Source: Parapedobacter koreensis
GTDB taxonomy: Bacteria; Bacteroidota; Bacteroidia; Sphingobacteriales; Sphingobacteriaceae
Reading direction: 5' to 3'
Assembly (NCBI RefSeq): GCF_900109365.1
Contig: NZ_FNZR01000006.1
Coordinates: forward strand, 186,001-250,000
Length of the DNA: 64,000 nt
Shown: in pieces, positions 1 to 8,834 of the stretch
Numbering within the stretch: position 1 is the stretch's first letter
Layout of the letters: each line of letters opens with the position of its first letter
The notes under the pieces: generated by a model
Databases searched by the model: none
Seen by the model: only the letters and a program-made list of their open reading frames with translations
Told to the model about the DNA's origin: nothing
Position numbers and translations under genes: made by a program

Positions 1-941
1 AGGGCGATGATGGCAAAGAAATATACCGTCTTGATGCTACCTTGATCGGTGACCGCCGAGGTGATATCGGCAGAATACAGGTGAACGTCGAGCAATGGCT
101 GGAGGCTCAAATCCCATTTGCCACCCTTTTTCAGAAACTCATCGTAAGGCTGTCCGATGCGCTTGAAGGCGCTGACTGCATGCTGGCGCATCATAGCGGG
201 AAACTTGGCCTCCAGGCGTTTGATAGCTGCTGCATCGGTGGGCACCTGATCCTTGGACTTGACATACGTGGCCACATTCAGCCAAACCCAGCTCCAGTCA
301 AAGTACCTGACATTCTCAGCATTTGTAATAGGAATGAGAAAATCGAATGTGAGCGAACTGGGAAAAGGCGTGTACGCCACCACGCCGGTCACGGTATAGG
401 GCTGCTCATCGCCTTCAATGAATAGCGATTGGCCTACCGGGGCAGTATCGCCGAAATATTTCTTGGCCATGGCCTCGGTGAGCACAATGCTATGTGGGTC
501 TGAGAGGCACGTACTGCGATCACCTACCCGTAAAGGGTAGGTGAGTACTTGCAGGAAGTTGGAATCGACCCCCAATATGCCCTGCTCGTTGAACCGGGCT
601 TCTTGATTGGTGTCCTCACCTGCGTGGACGATCTGCTGTCCGGGACGGTAGAGCCGGGTATAACTTTCGATTTCGGGAAACGTCTCCACCAGTGTTCTCC
701 CCGCCGGAGGTGGAGTATAGCCGGCATAAAACTCCTCCTCGCCCATCTTGCCATTGATGTTTACGCGGAAGATGCGATCAGCATCTGCAAAATGCCTGTC
801 ATATTGATATTCATGTTTGATGAAAAGTGCAATCAGCATGACGCAAGCCATGCCCAAGGTCAGGCCAAACAGATTGATAAAGGCTTGGGCCCTATTCCGG
901 GCAGCATTCCGCCAAGCGGTTTTGAGGTAGTTTCTAATCAT
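1..941 (-). CDS. ABC transporter permease, MacB/FtsX type (5' part, cut by window edge)
   Basis: About 313 N-terminal residues are visible. The start MIRNYLKTAWRNA is typical of this family and is followed by a single membrane segment (about residues 20-42) and a MacB-like periplasmic core domain. Blocks shared with the other permeases here include the positions around GVDSNFLQV, the LTEAMAKKYFG motif and YTVTGVV. The FtsX membrane blocks lie outside the window. The gene is 151 bp downstream of the sensor kinase gene on the same strand, but the gap holds its own sigma-54-type promoter and upstream palindrome, so it probably starts a transcription unit running off the left edge. Family membership is clear; the substrate is unknown. 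Confidence 0.9.
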   Translation of the reverse strand, partial: MIRNYLKTAWRNAARNRAQAFINLFGLTLGMACVMLIALFIKHEYQYDRHFADADRIFRVNINGKMGEEEFYAGYTPPPAGRTLVETFPEIESYTRLYRPGQQIVHAGEDTNQEARFNEQGILGVDSNFLQVLTYPLRVGDRSTCLSDPHSIVLTEAMAKKYFGDTAPVGQSLFIEGDEQPYTVTGVVAYTPFPSSLTFDFLIPITNAENVRYFDWSWVWLNVATYVKSKDQVPTDAAAIKRLEAKFPAMMRQHAVSAFKRIGQPYDEFLKKGGKWDLSLQPLLDVHLYSADITSAVTDQGSIKTVYFFAIIA

Positions 942-967
942 GACTAATAAGCTAATCGCGGGAACAC

Positions 968-984
968 CGCACGTAACGCGCCAA
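968..984 (-). promoter_or_regulatory. sigma-54-type -24/-12 promoter of the permease gene at the left edge
   Basis: On the minus strand the sequence reads TTGGCGCGTTACGTGCG. The invariant GG and GC are separated by exactly 10 bases, as sigma-54 holoenzyme requires, and TTGGC-CG matches the -24 consensus well. The expected start point is near 957, giving a short leader to the ATG at 941. The same arrangement, with the same distance to a palindromic upstream site, recurs before the gene ending at 42393. Confidence 0.65.
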
Positions 985-994
985 AACAACAATT

Positions 995-1009
995 AATTGA
1001 TAATCAATT
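995..1009. repeat. A/T-rich inverted repeat
   Basis: AATTGATAATCAATT is a perfect inverted repeat with 7-base arms and one central base. It lies between the sigma-54-type promoter and the upstream site, where an IHF-like bending protein or another regulator could bind. That role is inference; such A/T-rich repeats also occur by chance. Confidence 0.3.
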
Positions 1010-1035
1010 GTGTGTATCGACTTTGTGCACTAAAA

Positions 1036-1053
1036 GTGTCCGATTTCGAACAC
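1036..1053. promoter_or_regulatory. Upstream activator site for a sigma-54 enhancer-binding protein
   Basis: GTGTCCGATTTCGAACAC is an imperfect palindrome with one mismatched pair, centred about 88 bases upstream of the predicted start point. Its near-identical partner at 42535-42552 is a perfect palindrome. In both places the near edge of the palindrome is 54 bases from the -24 GG. Homology also continues on the far side (CYTGTTGTYCA). Confidence 0.6.
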
Positions 1054-1092
1054 CTGTTGTCCAGATACGTACAGTAAGCGATGACATATCGG

Positions 1093-4000
1093 CTATGCTG
1101 CCGGTAAGCGGATAATAAATACTGTCCCATTTGCGCTAGTCTCTACTTGAAGTGTCCCATTATGCGCTTTTACGATATCGTATGCCAATGACAGCCCCAA
1201 TCCTGTTCCTTCACCTGTTGGTTTGGTTGTAAAGAACGGCTGGAAAATTTTGTCCAATACACTGCCGGGAATCCCATTGCCATTGTCATGTACGCTGATT
1301 TCTACGTTGCCATCGGTTTTTTGCGTTTTGACGGTTACCGTAGGCTCAAAACCCTCACCGATTTGGTTTTTCTTTTCCGTCACGGCATAAAAGGCATTCG
1401 TGATTAAATTGAGAATCACCCGCCCCATATCCTGGGGTATGATCCTGATTTTCCCGACAGTTTGGTCAAAATCCGTTTTCAGCGTAGCCTTAAAGGATTG
1501 GTTCTTAGCCCGCAGGCCATGGTAAGCCAATCGTAAATATTCATCGGCCAGCGCATTGACGTCCGTAGGTTCCTTCAGTCCGCTATTGCTCCGGCTGTGT
1601 TGCAGCATACCCTTGACGATGCTATCGGCACGTTTGCCATGGTGGTTGATTTTTTCGAGATTTTGCTTCAGGTCATCCGCTATGCTGACGGCTTCAGTAT
1701 GGTTCCCTTTAGCCAGCTCGTCTTTCATTTCATCGAGCAGCTCATTGCTTACTTCCGAAAAATTATTGACAAAGTTCAGCGGGTTTTGGATTTCATGAGC
1801 AATGCCAGCAGTAAGTTCGCCCAATGAAGCCATTTTTTCGGATTGGATCAGCTGGTTCTGTGTCGATCGCAGCTCCTCCATTTTCTGGTTCAGTTCGCGT
1901 GTTCTGTCGTTGACTTTTTCTTCCAGCAACTTATTTTCTTTCTCCAGCCACTGCGATCGCACGCGGACAATGAGGTAGACGATGCCTCCTGCCAAAAGGA
2001 TGAAAAGCACATAGGCCCACCAGGTCTGCCACCAGGGGGGCAGGATGGTAAAGTTCAATACATCCGGCTCACTCCATACCCCATTGAAACCCCGCGTGAT
2101 CACTTTAAATGAATAATGCCCGGGTTTGATATTGTAATAGATCCGGGAGGTATGTGCTGTACTCGCGACCGACCACTTATTGTCGGCTCCTTCGAGCATA
2201 TAACGGTATACGATGCGATCCCTTGCCCGTACGTCTTGGTTGACGAAAGAAAACGTAAAGGAATTTTGGTGATAAGGAAGTTTAAGCCCTACCGGCAGCT
2301 GAAATCCGGATTGTATGCTGTCCCAGTGGATCTTGTTCTTGGCGAGATAACCAGTGTCGGCAGGAAATTGATCGTGCACATAGGCCGTGGAGTCCCACCA
2401 TAGCGTATCGCCTTCCGCCAGCTTTTCGTTCAGGATCGCCATTTTCAGAAAGGATGGTCGCTGATCCATGATGCTCATCCCGCTTATTGAAACACGTGGC
2501 GGGATGGTGTCGATAAGGGGATCCTGGTGTGCCACTATTAGTACAGGGGCGGCGCTCCACCATGCCTGCCCGGTAGACGAAACGAAGCCGGTAGCCTGGT
2601 TATAATCGTTGTAAGAAAAACCTGCGGATTTGGCATAATTGTAGAACCGCCACGGCTGTCCCGCTTCGCCTGGCTGTTCGACGACGATGATGCCATTCTC
2701 CGAGCCAATTTGGATTCGCCCGTTACGTTCGATGATATCATACATCGCGGGCGGATACATACCGTTTTTCGCCGATATGTGGGTCATCGTTTTCAAATCT
2801 TTGTCAAACACGTCCATACCGACGTCCGTACCGATGTAGATATCGCCCTGTTGAGATTGAAAAAGCATGCTCGTATAACTGCTGAGTAGGCCATTTGACT
2901 TCTTTAGGTTCACAATCGTATTGGCTCGGGGATCAATCACATTGGCACCCCTATCTGTCAACACCCATATTCTACCCTGTTGGTCTTGTTGGATCACATA
3001 AGCCAGCGAAGCAGTCAATCCGGTCTGCTCACCAAGGCTTTTTATTGAATGGTCTTGGGGATTGAAGACAAACAGGCCATCATCACCCACCATCCAAATA
3101 TTTCCATCAGGTGTTTCGATGCCTCCAAAGCAAGTCGAGCTTATTTGCTTGTCACGTGTGTTGTAGAACGTCGCGGTGTTGGCTGGCAAATCAATGATGC
3201 CGAAACCATCTGCAGCCCCCACGAGAAAGACGTCTTTTCTTATCTTTCTAATTTGCCGATACTCATTGGTGCTTACTGAAGGCGGAAGTTTTAGCAGGGA
3301 AAGCTTATCAGTAGCCGGATCATAGACATTGATACCTTCGTAGCTTGCCAACCAGATTCTCCCCTTTGAATCTTCTGTGATGCCCCATATATTTTCGCTC
3401 ACTAAACCGTCTTTAACCGAGAAACGGTCTGCCAGCATTCCGCTGGGATCCATCAGCAACACACCGTCTGCATTGCTTCCCAGCCAGATGGTGCCGTCCG
3501 CGCCTTTCATGCCCGAAGAGGGAGGAAGGGCGGTCACGATCTTCGCTCCGGTCACCATTTTTTTTATCCGGGAGGATTTCCTGTCATAAATGCTTACGGT
3601 ATCGTTTGCCAGTAGCCACACCCGGTCCAGTTTATCGGTGAATACATCATATGTTGCGCCATGGTACCCTTGCTCAGCACCCAATGTGCTGATGGTTTGT
3701 TCTTTAAGCGATACGGCAAGTGCGCCCGGGGAAAGGGCGGTGATCCACACCGCTCCGGAAATATCCTCGGTAAAACCATACGCCAACTGTATCGGCAATC
3801 CTTCCGCCTCGCCGATCAATCGCATGGATGTAAACGCTGGATCAATAATACCGATACCTTCGTAAAATCCAATCCATAAATTGCCGTTGGCATCCATGGA
3901 AGCACAGTAAGCATTAGTTACGTCAAAGCCATTGGCCTTTAAGGGAAGGGAGAAAATCAGTTTTTTATCCAAATCCAAAAAGAAAACACCGCTTCCGGGC

Positions 4001-4785
4001 TTCGTTCCCCAAAGTTTTCCAGTATTATCAAAAGTCATCCTGGGAAATCCGTTGCCGATGGTAAAATATTCGACGACCCCTGTTTTTATATCCAGGCGAT
4101 AAAGCCCCGAAGTGGATCCCGAGATTAATAAGCGGCCTTCCTGATCGATAAGCATGTTAAAGAATATCGACTCACGGGGTACACCATCCCTTGTCAGAAA
4201 GCCATAGTTCAAAAATTCGGTGCCGGTATATTTGTTCAGGCCGCGTTCGGTCGCAAACCATACGCTGCCTTCCTGATCGGTCATCATGCAATAAATGTTA
4301 TTCCCCGGCAACCCTTCAGCCTGGCTAAGTTTCAATATGCTGGATGTACTTTTCTCCCATAGGCCCGGTGCGGAGGCTTGGGTGACCACCGGTTTGGGAA
4401 GCATAAACTTTTTCACGCTGAAGGGTGTCCCTTTGATGGTGTCCAGCTCCAGCGGGATGGTTTCGAGTTTTTCCCAGTCGAACCGCGTTGTCTTCAGCGG
4501 ACGCTTCAACGGGGCGAATTCATGCGCCGAAAACCGTTTGAAGGGTAACTTGTCCAAGTCGAATTTTACGGAGACCCGTTTGGGTACGCTGTCCTGCGGA
4601 TAGATTTTCCAATTGATGGGTTTGGCTTCCGGCAGGCTGAAAGATTCCGACACGGGCACCGTGTAGGCCACCTTCCCGTTTGACGACGGGGTATCAGGCT
4701 TCATTTGGCAGGATGCCATTATAAATAATGAGCAACAAAATGCAATAGCGCGCGGAATGGTTAGTATAGGTTGTTTTATGGACAT
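1093..4785 (-). CDS. Two-component sensor histidine kinase with beta-propeller sensor (Reg_prop/Y_Y_Y)
   Basis: 1230 residues. The lipoprotein-like signal ends in IMASC (Cys about 26), suggesting surface or periplasmic exposure before the membrane segment, although a second membrane helix follows at about 940-962. Residues about 150-700 hold Reg_prop propeller repeats (WFATERGLNKY, WLASYEGINVYD and similar). A Y_Y_Y domain precedes the helix, then a coiled coil. The H box is GELTAGIAHEIQNPLNF (phospho-His 997), with N box NLITNAFYAV (about 1127-1136), G1 DNGNGIPG (about 1167) and G2 GTGLGLSLAY. There is no fused receiver or AraC domain, unlike the classic hybrid kinases of this phylum. The H box is of the NtrB-like kind often paired with sigma-54 activators, which fits the neighbouring promoter. 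The partner regulator is not in the window. Confidence 0.93.
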   Translation of the reverse strand: MSIKQPILTIPRAIAFCCSLFIMASCQMKPDTPSSNGKVAYTVPVSESFSLPEAKPINWKIYPQDSVPKRVSVKFDLDKLPFKRFSAHEFAPLKRPLKTTRFDWEKLETIPLELDTIKGTPFSVKKFMLPKPVVTQASAPGLWEKSTSSILKLSQAEGLPGNNIYCMMTDQEGSVWFATERGLNKYTGTEFLNYGFLTRDGVPRESIFFNMLIDQEGRLLISGSTSGLYRLDIKTGVVEYFTIGNGFPRMTFDNTGKLWGTKPGSGVFFLDLDKKLIFSLPLKANGFDVTNAYCASMDANGNLWIGFYEGIGIIDPAFTSMRLIGEAEGLPIQLAYGFTEDISGAVWITALSPGALAVSLKEQTISTLGAEQGYHGATYDVFTDKLDRVWLLANDTVSIYDRKSSRIKKMVTGAKIVTALPPSSGMKGADGTIWLGSNADGVLLMDPSGMLADRFSVKDGLVSENIWGITEDSKGRIWLASYEGINVYDPATDKLSLLKLPPSVSTNEYRQIRKIRKDVFLVGAADGFGIIDLPANTATFYNTRDKQISSTCFGGIETPDGNIWMVGDDGLFVFNPQDHSIKSLGEQTGLTASLAYVIQQDQQGRIWVLTDRGANVIDPRANTIVNLKKSNGLLSSYTSMLFQSQQGDIYIGTDVGMDVFDKDLKTMTHISAKNGMYPPAMYDIIERNGRIQIGSENGIIVVEQPGEAGQPWRFYNYAKSAGFSYNDYNQATGFVSSTGQAWWSAAPVLIVAHQDPLIDTIPPRVSISGMSIMDQRPSFLKMAILNEKLAEGDTLWWDSTAYVHDQFPADTGYLAKNKIHWDSIQSGFQLPVGLKLPYHQNSFTFSFVNQDVRARDRIVYRYMLEGADNKWSVASTAHTSRIYYNIKPGHYSFKVITRGFNGVWSEPDVLNFTILPPWWQTWWAYVLFILLAGGIVYLIVRVRSQWLEKENKLLEEKVNDRTRELNQKMEELRSTQNQLIQSEKMASLGELTAGIAHEIQNPLNFVNNFSEVSNELLDEMKDELAKGNHTEAVSIADDLKQNLEKINHHGKRADSIVKGMLQHSRSNSGLKEPTDVNALADEYLRLAYHGLRAKNQSFKATLKTDFDQTVGKIRIIPQDMGRVILNLITNAFYAVTEKKNQIGEGFEPTVTVKTQKTDGNVEISVHDNGNGIPGSVLDKIFQPFFTTKPTGEGTGLGLSLAYDIVKAHNGTLQVETSANGTVFIIRLPAA

Positions 4786-4805
4786 GACTACGTTCCAGAT
4801 TTATT

Positions 4806-4813
4806 CAAAAATA
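4806..4813 (-). promoter_or_regulatory. Bacteroidota -7 box before the sensor kinase
   Basis: On the minus strand TATTTTTG matches the TAnnTTTG box of the primary sigma factor in this phylum, 20 bases before the ATG at 4785. No TTG is found at the ideal -33 distance, so the call rests on the -7 box alone. Confidence 0.4.
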
Positions 4814-4915
4814 AGGAATCTTTATAAAGAAATTAACCGTTGCGCAAAAAAAGATGCTCGCCGACCAAAAAACTGGATAACCCGGGGTGAATGAGGGTGT
4901 TTGTTTTTCTATTTG

Positions 4916-4923
4916 TATCTTTG
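4916..4923 (+). promoter_or_regulatory. Bacteroidota -7 box before the DUF4197 gene
   Basis: TATCTTTG matches TAnnTTTG. It lies 33 bases before the ATG at 4957 and downstream of the in-frame ATG at 4891, which argues that 4957 is the real start. Confidence 0.5.
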
Positions 4924-4956
4924 GCGATGTATATCTGCGAACTAAGCATTATAACG

Positions 4957-5730
4957 ATGTGTAGTATTAAAAAAACAATTTGCGTGATCGTCTTGGCGGG
5001 ATCACTTGCTATGCCTGCGGCCCAGGCGCAACGTATATTTGACAAAGTGAAGGAGGCCGTAAAGGATAAGCAAGCGGGTAAAAGCGACGAGGGCAAAAAG
5101 ACAAACAATGTGAACCTGACAGGCATATCAACTGGCGAAATGTCCGGTGCGTTGAAAGAAGCACTGAACATTGGGGTGAAAGAGGGGATACAAAAACTGG
5201 GTGCCGAAGACGGGTTTTTCAAAAATGAACTGGTCAAAATTCTGTTGCCTGAGCAATTGCGGAAAGTAGATGCTACGCTGCGGGGCATCGGCTTGGGCAA
5301 TCTGGCCGATCAAGGGCTGTTGCTACTCAACCGTGCGGCGGAAGATGCCGTGCAGGAAGGCGTTCCCATTTTTGCAAATGCCATCACCACGATGACCTTT
5401 GACGATGCCAAGAACATCCTATTGGGCGATAGCATAGCGGCGACCAACTACCTGAAGGGCAGAACGTCCGAACAGCTGTTTACGGCCTTCCAACCCAAAG
5501 TGGAAGGGTCGCTGGGCAAAGTAGGGGCAGACCGCGTTTGGGAACAGATCATCAGCAAATACAACGGGCTCACCAGGCAATCCATCGAAACGGACTTAAA
5601 TGCCTACGTCACGCAAGAAACCATCAATGGCGTATTCAAAATGGTTGCAGAAAAAGAAAGCGCCATCCGGGACAATCCGGTTTTCCGCACCACATCGTTG
5701 CTGAAGAAGGTATTCGGCGCGGTAGAATAA
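4957..5730 (+). CDS. DUF4197 family exported protein
   Basis: 257 residues from the chosen start. MCSIKKTICVIVLAGSLAM is a signal peptide that ends near AQAQ. A lysine-rich linker follows, then the DUF4197 domain (about 55-255), with characteristic stretches such as ALKEALNIGVKEGI, MTFDDAKNILLGD and YLKGRTSEQL. The 22-residue longer reading frame from 4891 is rejected because it starts upstream of the -7 box and would bury the signal peptide. The biochemical role of DUF4197 is unknown; it is predicted to be periplasmic and mostly helical. It diverges from the sensor kinase gene and is probably a single-gene unit. Confidence 0.88.
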   Translation: MCSIKKTICVIVLAGSLAMPAAQAQRIFDKVKEAVKDKQAGKSDEGKKTNNVNLTGISTGEMSGALKEALNIGVKEGIQKLGAEDGFFKNELVKILLPEQLRKVDATLRGIGLGNLADQGLLLLNRAAEDAVQEGVPIFANAITTMTFDDAKNILLGDSIAATNYLKGRTSEQLFTAFQPKVEGSLGKVGADRVWEQIISKYNGLTRQSIETDLNAYVTQETINGVFKMVAEKESAIRDNPVFRTTSLLKKVFGAVE

Positions 5731-5816
5731 AGAGATCGCCGGGCTATCCGTGCGAAGATGTCGGCCTATTTTCGGTAAAAAGCTTATCAGCATAAGAGAA
5801 ATTGACACAAACCGCA

Positions 5817-5824
5817 TATTTTTG
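5817..5824 (+). promoter_or_regulatory. Bacteroidota -7 box before the membrane hydrolase gene
   Basis: TATTTTTG fits TAnnTTTG, 60 bases before the ATG at 5885. There is no well-placed -33 TTG. Confidence 0.35.
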
Positions 5825-5884
5825 CGGGTACTGTTGTCAATAGGCTTCGAATTAGCTGATGATGGCTGAAAAAAGAAAGAAAAT

Positions 5885-8203
5885 ATGGAAGATCATGTAA
5901 AGTCGCGTTGGGAGCGGATTCAAAAAGGGTGGCGAAAGGCTGTAATGGCCATTACACCGAGCCGCCGGGTACTACAAGCCAGCGGAATCGGGATTTTTAT
6001 CGTTTCGTTGCTCTTCATTGCGTTCAACTTTGCGGATCGATTGCTGTCTTCCGTTGGCATTGGCTACTACCTGCTTACCGTTATAGGTTATGTGGGAGCC
6101 GCCTATCTGGTGGCCGTGCTGATCAGTTTTGCCATCGGACTTGCGGGAAAGACGCCACGCTACTTCCGGCAGTCCATTGCGTTTGTGATTTTCTTCATGC
6201 TGTTTTTCAGCCGGCTCGGTTGGCCGTATAATTGGATAATCATCGGATCCCTTATTGTTTTTTCTGCCTTGATCTTCGGTGGAATAGCTTACCGAAGAAA
6301 AAAACGAGGACCTGCCACCGTCGCTTTTCTCATCGGGATCATTGGCTTGGGGCTGGGATTATTTTTCTTCTGGCATCCAGGGGGCAAGGTGCCTCCCCTC
6401 ACCAACCACAAGATGCTCGCTGATTTGCCCGAGCACATCGCAGCACCCGATCCCACGCAAAAAGGAAAATGGAAGGTCTCATTTTTGACTTACGGGTCGG
6501 GAAAAGACAAGCATAGGACGGCCTATGGAAGCGATGTATCCATCGAAACGCCTTCGGTGGACGCGTCCTTCCTGTTGAAACCATGGAAGGGTATCTCCGG
6601 CAAGTTAAGGACATGGTATTTCGGATTCGATGAAACGGCATTGCCATTAAACGCGATGGTTTGGTATCCGGATGACTTGGAGGAACCTGCCCCCCTTGTA
6701 TTGGTCGTTCACGGGAATCATTTGGCGCAAGATTGGTCCGAAGGCGGCTATGATTACCTGGGCGAACTGTTGGCAAGCAGGGGATACATCGTGGCGTCCG
6801 TTGATGAAAATTTTCTGAACTCAAGCTTTACCGATATGCCGCAGGGACGCATGCAACAAGAAAATGGTACCCGTGGATGGTTGATGCTGAAGCATTTGGA
6901 ACTGTGGCGGCAGTGGAATCAAGATCCATCCAGTCCGTTTTATCAACGCGTCGATATGGGCAATATCGCACTTATAGGGCATTCCCGTGGCGGGGAGGCG
7001 ATAGCGCATGCGGCATTGTTTAATACGCTGCCCTGTTTTCCCGACAATGCGAACGAAACGTTTGATTTTAATTTCTCCATCAACGCTTATGTGGCCATTG
7101 CACCGGTCGATGGCCAATACAAACCGGCTTCCATTTTGGCTCCGATGCGGGATATCAATTACTTTGTGATACACGGCACACACGATATGGATGTGCAATC
7201 TTATAGCGGTTTGAGTCTTTACAAACGTATCCAGTATAGCCCTGCCTACACGGGTTTCAAGGCAGGCCTCTATGTCCATCATGCCAACCATGGACAATTT
7301 AATACCAGCTGGGGCAAATATGATGGTAGCAGTCCGAGCATCAACCAATTCAATATAGCCAGCATCATGCCCGCCAATGAGCAGGAACAGATAGCCAAGG
7401 TGTATATCAGCGCATTCCTGGAGACCCATCTGAAGCAAGTGACGGACTATAAGCCACTGTTTGTCGACTATCGCTACGGCAGGAACTGGCTGCCGAAACA
7501 GATCTATTTTAACCAGTATGAATCCAGTGAAGCGACCTTCTTCGCACGATATGAGGAAGATTTGGATCTGCAGACGGCATCAGCGCCGGGTGTCCGTATT
7601 GAAGCCGAAAATCTCAGCGTGTGGAAAGAATCCCAGCATAACCTCGCGGGCAGTGGTCACCTTTCCCGCGCCGCCTACCTGGGGTGGAATTGGGAGAAAG
7701 ACGAAAAACTCATCGGAAAATATACCGTTGACTTTGGCGATAGCATTCAGTTTGACTTAAAGGGCAAAGCACTTGTTTTTAGCCTTGCTGCCAGTGATGG
7801 AAGCTCCCAGCATGTAGAAAAAGGAAAGAAAGATAAACAAGCGAAAAAGGAGAAACAGCATTCAAGTGCCGACACGAAAAAGCGCGGGCAAGATGCAGCG
7901 GAACCGCAGCCCATTGATTTTACGATTGCGCTCATCGACCGTGAGGGAAACCGTATGCACGTTTTGCTGAGCAACTGCTCCCCCCTGCAACCACAGCTAA
8001 AAAAGAAGCTGACAAAATTTGCTTTTCTCAACACGAACGATGATGCGGAGCCCGTCCCGGATTTCTTCTATTTCGATTTGGATCGATTGCATCGGGAGCA
8101 TCCCACATTCGATCAAAAAAATGTACGTGCGCTCTCCTTTATATTTGATCAATCGCCTGCTGGCGTACTTATTTTGGATGATATTGGGTTTATGAAATTA
8201 TAA
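5885..8203 (+). CDS. Multi-pass membrane protein with alpha/beta-hydrolase domain
   Basis: 772 residues. Five hydrophobic segments (about 33-50, 58-85, 96-108, 113-136 and 145-163) are followed by an alpha/beta-hydrolase domain. The oxyanion-side motif VVHGNH lies at about 274-279 and the nucleophile elbow GHSRGGE at about 365-371 (Ser 367). A likely acid Asp is in IHGTHDMD and a likely His in HHANHGQF. The fold resembles dienelactone-hydrolase or chlorophyllase-like enzymes, but the substrate cannot be told. The last 190 or so residues look like a beta-sandwich and contain a lysine-rich insert (about 640-665). The membrane anchor puts the hydrolase on one face of a membrane; which face is not clear. 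It stands alone, with a PhnA-like gene 45 bp downstream that has its own promoter. Confidence 0.85.
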   Translation: MEDHVKSRWERIQKGWRKAVMAITPSRRVLQASGIGIFIVSLLFIAFNFADRLLSSVGIGYYLLTVIGYVGAAYLVAVLISFAIGLAGKTPRYFRQSIAFVIFFMLFFSRLGWPYNWIIIGSLIVFSALIFGGIAYRRKKRGPATVAFLIGIIGLGLGLFFFWHPGGKVPPLTNHKMLADLPEHIAAPDPTQKGKWKVSFLTYGSGKDKHRTAYGSDVSIETPSVDASFLLKPWKGISGKLRTWYFGFDETALPLNAMVWYPDDLEEPAPLVLVVHGNHLAQDWSEGGYDYLGELLASRGYIVASVDENFLNSSFTDMPQGRMQQENGTRGWLMLKHLELWRQWNQDPSSPFYQRVDMGNIALIGHSRGGEAIAHAALFNTLPCFPDNANETFDFNFSINAYVAIAPVDGQYKPASILAPMRDINYFVIHGTHDMDVQSYSGLSLYKRIQYSPAYTGFKAGLYVHHANHGQFNTSWGKYDGSSPSINQFNIASIMPANEQEQIAKVYISAFLETHLKQVTDYKPLFVDYRYGRNWLPKQIYFNQYESSEATFFARYEEDLDLQTASAPGVRIEAENLSVWKESQHNLAGSGHLSRAAYLGWNWEKDEKLIGKYTVDFGDSIQFDLKGKALVFSLAASDGSSQHVEKGKKDKQAKKEKQHSSADTKKRGQDAAEPQPIDFTIALIDREGNRMHVLLSNCSPLQPQLKKKLTKFAFLNTNDDAEPVPDFFYFDLDRLHREHPTFDQKNVRALSFIFDQSPAGVLILDDIGFMKL

Positions 8204-8235
8204 GGTGGTGTCATTTTTTTCCAATACGAAAACCG

Positions 8236-8243
8236 TACCTTTG
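8236..8243 (+). promoter_or_regulatory. Bacteroidota -7 box, near-leaderless
   Basis: TACCTTTG matches TAnnTTTG and ends only five bases before the ATG at 8249. The transcription start would fall at or next to the start codon, so the mRNA is probably leaderless or nearly so. Confidence 0.55.
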
Positions 8244-8248
8244 CGGCC

Positions 8249-8818
8249 ATGAATGAAAAGCTATTGGCACGGAGTGGCGGCAAATGCGAGCTGTGCCAAA
8301 AGGAAACCGAGGTGGTGGTCTATCGTGTACTGCCCGATACCCATGCCGATAACGAGGTGGTGGTCTGCGAATCGTTGATTGGCCAAATTGAAGGTACCGA
8401 GCCACTACAACCCGAGGCATGGCGTTTCCTGCCGGATGCAATGTGGAGCGAAATACCAGCCGTACAGGTGATCGCGTGGCGCATGCTTAATCGGTTGAAG
8501 GGCGAGAGCTGGGCTTCGGATGCACTGGACATCCTGTACCTCGATGATGAGACGCTGGAATGGGCCAAGGCCTTGGGTGAGCAGGCAGAGGCTGGCGAGG
8601 CCATCGTGCATAAAGATGCTAACGGCAACATCCTCCAAAACGGCGATTCGGTGGTGCTTACCAAAACCCTCGACGTGAAGGGCAGCAGCCTCAGTGCCAA
8701 ATTGGGCACGGTAGTCAGGAATATCCGCCTGGTGGAAGACAATCCCGAGCAAATCGAAGGCCGGGTGGAAGGACAGCTTATCGTCATCCTCACGAAATAC
8801 CTGCGCAAGCAGGGCTAA
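8249..8818 (+). CDS. yjdM: PhnA/YjdM family protein
   Basis: 189 residues with the normal two-part layout. The N-terminal zinc-ribbon-like part holds Cys13 and Cys16 in GKCELCQ and a single Cys40 in VVVCESL, where most relatives have a second CxxC pair. The conserved stretch MWSEIPAVQVIAWRML follows. The C-terminal PhnA domain (about 118-189) is recognisable from HKDANGNILQNGDSVVLTKT and VKGSS. Despite the old name, this family is not a core phosphonate-degradation enzyme and no phn genes are nearby; its role is uncertain. The lost fourth Cys suggests that zinc binding is altered or absent. Confidence 0.87.
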   Translation: MNEKLLARSGGKCELCQKETEVVVYRVLPDTHADNEVVVCESLIGQIEGTEPLQPEAWRFLPDAMWSEIPAVQVIAWRMLNRLKGESWASDALDILYLDDETLEWAKALGEQAEAGEAIVHKDANGNILQNGDSVVLTKTLDVKGSSLSAKLGTVVRNIRLVEDNPEQIEGRVEGQLIVILTKYLRKQG

Positions 8819-8834
8819 CATCCAGCTACCGCTG

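Noticed and set aside
4833-5300. Minus-strand open frame opposite the DUF4197 gene
   Set aside because: Antisense shadow of a clear gene with signal peptide and promoter.
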